DNA of 64,000 nt. It comes from RHKX01 sp035759925. GTDB lineage: Bacteria > Actinomycetota > Thermoleophilia > Solirubrobacterales > 70-9. The stretch lies in NCBI GenBank assembly GCA_035759925.1, contig DASTTY010000109.1:34142-98141 (forward strand), given 5' to 3'. The notes beneath the pieces were generated by a model that saw only the letters and a list, made by a program, of their open reading frames with translations, had not been told where the DNA came from and did no database searches. Below are positions 58,474 through 64,000 of the stretch, one piece after another; the stretch's first letter is position 1, and every line of letters begins with the position of its first letter. A program made the position numbers and the translations under genes.

Positions 58474-59535
58474 CTACCGATCCCGAGGCCCGACGCCCGG
58501 CGATCGGACGTCCTGATCGGAACCTCGCATCGCGACGAGCCGACGGAGGACGCCGGCCGCGGCGCCGGAGTCGATCGCCGCGTGCGCCGCCTCGATCCCG
58601 CCGGCCAGATCGCCGGCGCCGCCGCCGACGTAGATGGCGGCGCCGGCGTTGAGCAGCGCGATGTCGGCGGCCGGCCCCGGCTCGCCGGCGAGGATCGCCC
58701 GCGCGGTCGCGGCGTTGTCGGCCGGCTCGCCGCCGGCGATCGCCTCGAGCGGCGCCTCGTCGATCCCGTAGTCGCCGGGATCGACGAACCACTCGCTGGT
58801 CCCGCCTTCGCGGACCTCGATGACGCGGGTCGGGCCGGAGATCGAGAGCTCGTCGAGGCCCTCCTCGGCCGTGACGACCATCGCGTGCTCGCAGTCGAGG
58901 CCGGCGAGCGCCTCGGCGATCGTCTCCTGGTAACGGCGATCGGAGACGCCGAGGAGCTGGCGCGTCGCCCCGGCCGGGTTGGTCAACGGTCCCAGGAAGT
59001 TGAAGATCGTCCGGACGGCGAGCTCGGCACGGACGGGAACGACGTGCTTCATCGCCGCGTGGTGGGCGGGGGCGAACATGAACCCGAACCCGGTCGTCCG
59101 GATCGCCTCCCCGACCTGCTCGGGCTGCAGCGCGATCTCGACACCGAGCGCCTCGAGCATGTCCGCCGAGCCCGAGCGGGACGTGCTCGAGCGATTCCCG
59201 TGCTTGGCGACCGCGCAGCCGGCGCCGGCCGCGATCAGGGCCGCGGTGGTCGAGACGTTGAACGTCGAAGGTCCACCCCCGGTCCCGGCGGTGTCGACGA
59301 GGTCGTGGCGACCGGTCTCGACGTGGGTGGCGAGCCCGCGCATCGTCCGGGCGAGGCCGATCAGCTCCGGGACCGTCTCGCCCTTGGCGCGCAGCGCGAC
59401 CAGGAAGGCGCCGGTCTGCACGTCGCCGGCGCGCCCCTCCATGATCTCGGCCAGCACCGCCGATGCATGATCGGACGTCAGGTGCTCTCCGGAGCAGACG
59501 GCGTCGATGGCGCGGGTCAGGATCTCGTTCGGCAT
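58474..59535 (-). CDS. trpD: Anthranilate phosphoribosyltransferase (353 aa)
   Basis: VDTAGTGGGPSTFNVSTTAA near residue 80 binds PRPP. Then CAVAKHGNRSSTSRSGSADM near 110, and FLGPLTNPAGATRQLLGV near 170. The loop NRSSTSRSGSAD differs from the more common NRAVSSKSGSAD but keeps its length. It is 34 bp after trpG. The C-terminus has about ten extra residues. Confidence 0.95.
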   Translation of the reverse strand: MPNEILTRAIDAVCSGEHLTSDHASAVLAEIMEGRAGDVQTGAFLVALRAKGETVPELIGLARTMRGLATHVETGRHDLVDTAGTGGGPSTFNVSTTAALIAAGAGCAVAKHGNRSSTSRSGSADMLEALGVEIALQPEQVGEAIRTTGFGFMFAPAHHAAMKHVVPVRAELAVRTIFNFLGPLTNPAGATRQLLGVSDRRYQETIAEALAGLDCEHAMVVTAEEGLDELSISGPTRVIEVREGGTSEWFVDPGDYGIDEAPLEAIAGGEPADNAATARAILAGEPGPAADIALLNAGAAIYVGGGAGDLAGGIEAAHAAIDSGAAAGVLRRLVAMRGSDQDVRSPGVGPRDR

Positions 59536-59569
59536 CGGCGGCCTCGGGGCCGGTCAGTCTCCCACGATC

Positions 59570-60144
<575 letters not shown>

Positions 60145-60148
<4 letters not shown>

Positions 60149-61656
60149 TCCCACTCCGGGTGCTCGACGGCGACCTCGACGGCGCGGAAGATCGCCTTCG
60201 CCTTCTGCAGCGACTCGCGGTACTCGTAGTCGGGCTTCGCGTCGGCGACCGTGCCGCCGCCGGCCTGAACGTGGGCGCGACCGTCCTTGACGACGACGGT
60301 GCGGATGTGGATCGCGACGTCGAGGTCGCCGCGGAAGTCGAGGTAGCCGATCGCGCCCCCGTAGGAGCAGCGCTTGTGGGGCTCGAGCTCGTCGATGATC
60401 TGCATCGCCCGCACCTTCGGCGCCCCCGAGAGGGTCCCGGCGGGGAGCGCCGAGCGGAGCACGTCCATCGCCCCGAGGCCGTCGCGGAGCTCGCCGGAGA
60501 CGCGGCTGACGATGTGGAGGACGTGGCTGTAGGTCTCGACGGCCATGAGCTCGTCGACGGTGACCGTCCCGTACTCGGAGACGCGGCCGAGGTCGTTGCG
60601 GCCGAGGTCGACGAGCATCACGTGCTCGGCCCGCTCCTTCGGGTCGGCCAGCAGCCGTTCGGCGTTGGCGCGATCCTCCTCCTCGTCGCCGCCGCGCGGG
60701 TAGGTCCCGGCGATCGGCCGGGTCTCGACCCGCCGCCCGGTCACCTTGACGAGCGGCTCCGGCGATGCGCCGGCGATCTCGAAGTCTCCGAAGTCGAGGA
60801 AGTACATGTATGGCGAGGGGTTGATCGCCCGCAGCCCCCGATAGATCGAGAACGCCTCGACGGGGCAGTCGGCGCTGAAGCGCTGGGAGGGGACTACCTG
60901 GAACGCGTCGCCCGCGCGGACGTACTCGACGATCCGCGCGACGTTCGACTCGAACTGCTCGCGGGTCAGGTTCGACCCCCACTCGACCGACCCGTTGCGG
61001 GCCCCGGCCGGATGGCTGCGAGAGCGGCCTGGGATCGCGCCGCGGAGACGCTCGCGGGCCGCTTCGATCAGCCCGACGGCGCGCTCGTACGCGGGCCCGA
61101 TCCCGTCCGCGCCGCTGAACGCGAGAGCGATGATCGAGACCTCGTGCTTGTGATGGTCGAAGGCGACGATCAGCTCGCAGACCATCAGCGCCAGGTCGGG
61201 GAGCCCGAGCGGGTCGGGGTTCGGATCGCCGAGCGGCTCGACGGTGCGGACCAGGTCGTAGCCGAACAGGCCGACGGCGCCGCCGGCGAACGGGAGCTCA
61301 TCGGCATCGGCGAGGTCGAAGCGCTCGAGCGCGGCCGCGACGGCAGCGTAGGGGTCGGGTGCAGGGCTGCGGCGGGTCGGCTCGCCCGCGGTAGCGGCGG
61401 CGCCCTCCCATTCGAGCAGCTCGCCGTCGGCCCAGCGGATCGAGAGGTGGGGGCTGAAGCCGAGGAACGAGTAGCGGCCGAGCCGCCCGCCCTGCTCGGC
61501 CGACTCGAGCAGGAAGCAGGGGCCGCCGTCGCGCAGCTTCAGGAAGGCGGAGACGGGGGTCTCGGTGTCGTCGACGAACGTCGCGACGACCGGAACGACG
61601 TTCCCGGCCCCGGCAAGCTCGCGGGCCTGCTCGAGTGTCGTGACGTCCGCGCTCAC
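60145..61656 (-). CDS. trpE: Anthranilate synthase component I (503 aa)
   Basis: Makes anthranilate from chorismate. The N-terminal tryptophan-feedback motif LLESAEQGGRLGRYS (LLES-x10-Ser) is intact near residue 49, so allosteric inhibition is expected. The catalytic half has FQVVPSQRFS near 270, RPIAGTYPRGGDEEED near 340, LVDLGRNDLGRV near 375, and GTLSGAPKVRAMQIIDEL near 425. GTG 61656 lies 7 bp after hisIE, leaving no room for a leader peptide or T-box. Confidence 0.97.
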
Positions 61657-61663
61657 GCCCGGC

Positions 61664-62278
61664 TCAGCCGTCGCGGCGGCGCGCGTTCAGGACCGTGGCG
61701 GGCGCTTCGATTCCGAGACCGCGGGAGGCGAGCGATACCTCGAGGTGGTAGAGCAGGTCGGCCGCCTCCTCGGCAACGCGTTCATCGGACTCGCCGGCGA
61801 CCGCGCGCGCGACCTCGTCGGCCTCCTCCCGCACCTTCTCGCCGATCAGCGCCGGGTCGTCGAGCAGCCGAGCCGTGTAGGAGCCGTCCGGGCGCTCGGT
61901 CCGGCGTGCATCGATCGTCCGCTCGAGGGCGGGCAGCGCCTCGTGGGCGACCGGCTGCGGCGCTCCATCGGCCGCCCGGAAGAAGCAGGTCCGCTCACCG
62001 GTGTGGCAGGCGGGTCCGGTCGGATCGACGAGGGCGAGGACGGCGTCGGCGTCGCAGTCGTAGCGGAGCTCGCGGACCCGCTGGACGTTGCCGGAGGTCT
62101 CCCCCTTGCGCCAGAGCTCGTCGCGGGATCGGCTCCAGAGGTGCATCTCGCCGGTCGCGATCGTCCGTTCCAGCGCCTCGGCGTTGACCCAGGCGAGCGT
62201 CAGGACCTCGCCGGTCCCGGCGTCCTGGATCACGCACGGCGCGAGCCCGCGCTCGTCGAATGCGATCTCGTCGATCAT
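61664..62278 (-). CDS. hisI: Bifunctional HisIE: PR-AMP cyclohydrolase / PR-ATP pyrophosphatase (204 aa)
   Basis: The N-terminal HisI domain (residues 1-110) includes LAWVNAEALERTIATGEM, WRKGETSGNVQRV, the metal Asp set YDCDADAVLALVD, and Cys in GPACHTGERTCFF. The C-terminal HisE helices (115-204) have GEKVREEADEVARAVAGE and EEAADLLYHLEV. Fusion of hisI and hisE is known in many bacteria. I start at ATG 62278, because TAGACT 7 bp upstream excludes the earlier ATG at 62305. It heads the trpEGDC block; hisI-trpE adjacency also occurs in actinobacteria with separate hisE. Confidence 0.95.
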   Translation of the reverse strand: MIDEIAFDERGLAPCVIQDAGTGEVLTLAWVNAEALERTIATGEMHLWSRSRDELWRKGETSGNVQRVRELRYDCDADAVLALVDPTGPACHTGERTCFFRAADGAPQPVAHEALPALERTIDARRTERPDGSYTARLLDDPALIGEKVREEADEVARAVAGESDERVAEEAADLLYHLEVSLASRGLGIEAPATVLNARRRDG

Positions 62279-62285
62279 CGTCGTC

Positions 62286-62291
62286 AGTCTA
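62286..62291 (-). promoter_or_regulatory. -10 hexamer TAGACT, promoter of hisIE-trpEGDC
   Basis: TAGACT on the minus strand ends 7 bp before ATG 62278. No leader, attenuator or T-box can exist before this start. Confidence 0.55.
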
Positions 62292-62330
62292 GGCGCGGCG
62301 TCCAACCGCTCCGATCCCGCCCGGATCCGA

Positions 62331-63107
62331 TCAGTACTGGGGATCGTCGCTGGCGTCGGGGGTCAGATAGGCGTGCGAGAGGCCGCCATCGACGAGGAAG
62401 GTGGATGAGGTCACATACGAGCTCTCGTCGGAGGCGAGGAACAGCGCCCCGTTGGCGATCTCGTGGGCCAGCGCGAACCGCCCGAACGGGAGATGGACCA
62501 GGCGCCGCTCGGCCTTCTTCGGGTCGCTGGCGAACAGGTCCTGCAGAAGCGGCGTATCGACCGGGCCCGGGCAGAGCGAGTTGACGCGGACGCCGCGGTG
62601 CGCGAACTCGACGCCGAGCTCGCGCGACATCGCCAGGACCGCCCCCTTCGAGGCCGTGTAGGAGATCTGCGAGACGGCCGCGCCCATCACCGCGACGAAC
62701 GACGCCGTGTTGATCACCGACCCGCCCGAGTCGTTGTCGAGCAGGTGCGGGATCCCGTACTTGCAGCAGAGGAAGACGCTGCGCAGGTTCACGTCCTGAA
62801 CCTGCTGGAACACCTCGAGCGACGTATCGAGGATCGAAGCGTCCTCGGGCGGGTTGATGCCCGCGTTGTTGAAGAGCACGTCGATCCTGCCGAACCGCTC
62901 CCGCGCTTCGGCGTACATGCCCTCGACCTGCTCGGGATCGGTGACGTCGGCGACGATCGCCATCTCGCCCTCCGCCCCCTCGCTGAGATCGACGCCGACG
63001 ACGTGCGCCCCCTCTGCCGCGAACAGCCGCGCCGTCTCGGCGCCGATCCCGCTCGCGGCGCCGGTGATCACGCAGACCTTGTCCTCGAGCCGCCCCGGGC
63101 GTTCCAT
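62331..63107 (-). CDS. SDR-family oxidoreductase, classical type (258 aa)
   Basis: VCVITGAASGIGAETARLFA near residue 10, DVLFNNAGINPPED near 80, catalytic Ser and Tyr-x3-Lys in AVSQISYTASKGAVLAMSRE near 150, and CPGPVDTPLLQDLF near 185. It ends SSTFLVDGGLSHAYLTPD like glucose/3-oxoacyl dehydrogenase SDRs. The substrate cannot be told. ATG 63107 has TAGCTT 7 bp upstream. It is followed 52 bp later by hisIE but probably is a separate transcript. Confidence 0.9.
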   Translation of the reverse strand: MERPGRLEDKVCVITGAASGIGAETARLFAAEGAHVVGVDLSEGAEGEMAIVADVTDPEQVEGMYAEARERFGRIDVLFNNAGINPPEDASILDTSLEVFQQVQDVNLRSVFLCCKYGIPHLLDNDSGGSVINTASFVAVMGAAVSQISYTASKGAVLAMSRELGVEFAHRGVRVNSLCPGPVDTPLLQDLFASDPKKAERRLVHLPFGRFALAHEIANGALFLASDESSYVTSSTFLVDGGLSHAYLTPDASDDPQY

Positions 63108-63114
63108 GCGCGGC

Positions 63115-63120
63115 AAGCTA
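63115..63120 (-). promoter_or_regulatory. -10 hexamer TAGCTT (leaderless) for the SDR gene
   Basis: TAGCTT on the minus strand ends 7 bp before ATG 63107. Confidence 0.5.
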
Positions 63121-63134
63121 TCAGCGGCGGTCCT

Positions 63135-63148
63135 GCGGAACCGCGACA
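63135..63148. repeat. Direct repeat GCGGAACCGCGACA, copy 1
   Basis: An exact 14-mer shared with 63676-63689. The 18 bp after it match at 11 of 18 positions. The two copies flank the 139-aa gene. Confidence 0.65.
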
Positions 63149-63172
63149 CGGGCTTCCGGTATCGGCTGCTGT

Positions 63173-63592
63173 CTACGTCTGCAAGCGCCGCAGCGGCCAG
63201 GCGATCGCGGAGGAATCGTCCACGCAGATGCCCTCGACGCCGAAGCGGCGACGGACCCGTTTGGCGGCGTCGCGAGGCTGCAGGCGCGGCGTTCGCAGCA
63301 TCTCGTCCAGGGCCGTGTGGAGCTCGGCCTGCCGGGCGACCTTCTCGTCCCATTCACGGTCCGGGTCGTCGTCGCCCTCGGTGACGAGAATGTCCCAGTC
63401 GTACGGCGCACCGCAGCCCCCGCAGCGGCGGACGAATAGCGCCTCCAGCAGGGCCGGGTCGTCGAACAGTGCCTCGACCACTAGCTCGATGGCGAAACCG
63501 GTCTCGGACTGGCTCAGATCCCAGCCGCAGGCTCCGCAGCCGCCGCCCTCCGTCATACGCATCAAGACGATGTCGTTCCGGCCGCGGGTCAT
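63173..63592 (-). CDS. Uncharacterised four-cysteine protein (139 aa)
   Basis: Two CxxC pairs, GGCGACGW near residue 20 and RCGGCGAP near 57, could bind zinc. Between them is a helix AIELVVEALFDDPALLEALF. The second half is charged (EWDEKVARQAELHTALDEM) and ends with PRDAAKRVRRRFGVEG, which suggests nucleic acid binding. The start is uncertain: ATG 63592, 63562 or 63556 are all possible and none has a good promoter. No known family is recognised. A 14-bp direct repeat on each side makes the gene look like an inserted unit, which is only a hint. Confidence 0.5.
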   Translation of the reverse strand: MTRGRNDIVLMRMTEGGGCGACGWDLSQSETGFAIELVVEALFDDPALLEALFVRRCGGCGAPYDWDILVTEGDDDPDREWDEKVARQAELHTALDEMLRTPRLQPRDAAKRVRRRFGVEGICVDDSSAIAWPLRRLQT

Positions 63593-63843
63593 GGCTGGCT
63601 GAGTCGTTCTCGACCGAGCCGTCCTGACGTCCGCCGTGCGGCGCCCGGCGGCTCAACGATGCCGGCGTCGGCTCCGCGGAACCGCGACATCAGTTTCCTA
63701 TGTCGGCCCGTCCTCGGCCGTGGGCCTGCCGGTATACGGCGCTGCCGAGCGCGATCTGGGCGCATCATCCTCGCCCTTGCCGATCGCTGGGAGCGACGGG
63801 TGGTGGGGCGCCCGGAGGCGGCCACGCCGATCGCGCCGGCCAT
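63593..63843. other. 251-bp gene-free stretch upstream of the 139-aa gene
   Basis: No credible gene. It contains the second direct-repeat copy at 63676-63689 and otherwise shows no clear promoter or terminator. It follows the end of the aldehyde dehydrogenase gene. Confidence 0.6.
63676..63689. repeat. Direct repeat GCGGAACCGCGACA, copy 2
   Basis: Second copy of the 14-mer found at 63135-63148, in the same orientation, 541 bp away. Confidence 0.65.
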
Positions 63844-64000
63844 TCAGCCGGTCGCGTAAAAGACGTTCTTGACGTCGGTGTAGTGCTCGAGGGCGTCCGG
63901 GCCGAGCTCGCGGCCGACGCCGGACTGCTTGAAGCCTCCGAACGGGGTGCTGACGCGGACCGAGGAGTTCGAGTTGATCGAGATGACGCCGGTCTCGAGG
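63844..64000 (-). CDS. Aldehyde dehydrogenase, C-terminal end (52 aa visible)
   Basis: The gene runs off the window on its 5' side. The visible residues include the NAD-aldehyde dehydrogenase C-terminal signature NSNSSVRVSTPFGGFKQSG, followed by VGRELGPDALEHYTDVKNV and FYATG, then TGA at 63846-63844. The GGFKQSGVGRELG text is typical of oxidising aldehyde dehydrogenases such as betaine or aromatic aldehyde dehydrogenase. The substrate cannot be told from the fragment. Confidence 0.9.
   Translation of the reverse strand, partial: LETGVISINSNSSVRVSTPFGGFKQSGVGRELGPDALEHYTDVKNVFYATG

Noticed and set aside
61657..61663. A leader peptide, T-box or attenuator before trpE
   Set aside because: Only 7 bp separate hisIE from trpE, and the hisIE promoter is leaderless. 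There is no room for such a device.

Overview
The window is a single chromosomal segment of about 70% G+C with very dense coding, many 4-bp start/stop overlaps (ATGA, GTGA, TTGA) and frequent GTG or TTG starts. The gene set and style point to a deep-branching actinobacterium, most likely class Thermoleophilia (Solirubrobacterales-like). Supporting signs are threonine-rich lipoproteins, PspC proteins, a hisIE-trpE junction, a DUF2520-panC-panB cluster, a K+-independent H+-pyrophosphatase and many leaderless promoters. Both ends cut genes: an EamA permease on the left and an aldehyde dehydrogenase on the right. No prophage, integrase, complete insertion sequence or CRISPR array was seen.

Layout. 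1-4.4 kb: EamA permease end, a four-cysteine mini-protein and a heterodimeric ABC exporter pair. 4.5-5.6 kb: lipoprotein, two long inverted repeats and tRNA-Gln(CUG). 5.6-12.4 kb, minus strand: FAD oxidoreductase, two TrkA/RCK proteins, two APC permeases with UspA-like tails, and two mini membrane proteins. 12.5-14.6 kb: hppA. 14.7-20.9 kb: a ten-gene minus-strand operon (fmdB-like, family-4 UDG, tsaE, tsaB, rimI, tsaD, glutaredoxin-like, rex, ybdK, DUF1844-like) ending at an intrinsic terminator. 21-23.6 kb: DUF2520-panC-panB. 23.6-26 kb: lipoprotein, hexapeptide acyltransferase, unknown protein, LysM/VanY peptidase. 26-32 kb: uvrA, a coiled-coil protein, uvrB. 32-34.5 kb: unknown protein, PAS-like/nucleotidyl cyclase, DoxX-like protein. 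34.5-38.2 kb: lytic transglycosylase, coaE, rpsA, AbiEi/DUF559 protein. 38.3-43.6 kb: geranylgeranyl-reductase-like flavoprotein, DUF606 transporter, and a response regulator/PspC-histidine kinase/mini-protein/PspC-LiaF envelope-stress operon. 43.7-53.4 kb: polA, zinc peptidase, SDR, ACT-malic enzyme, TIGR01777 protein, orphan ABC binding protein, DCC protein, phosphofructokinase. 53.4-63.1 kb: a complete tryptophan pathway in two blocks (hisIE-trpE-G-D-C and trpF-B-A) split by an HtrA-type protease, headed by an SDR gene. 63.2-64 kb: unknown four-cysteine protein flanked by a direct repeat, then the aldehyde dehydrogenase end.

The recurrent regulatory theme is a TANNNT -10 hexamer lying only 6-10 bp upstream of an ATG or GTG, seen at about twenty genes. 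Transcripts would begin at or next to the start codon. This pattern decides several otherwise ambiguous starts and supports a 58-residue membrane protein behind trpA.

No wholly new multi-gene system can be asserted. The best leads are the duplicated APC-UspA/TrkA ion-transport module with its mini-proteins; the PspC/LiaF operon with its own operator-like site; simple-sequence repeats that have entered the reading frames of trpB and an ABC exporter; an 11-bp-period direct-repeat box in front of htrA; a phosphofructokinase with a histidine at the ATP/PPi discriminating position; and long perfect hairpins beside tRNA-Gln.
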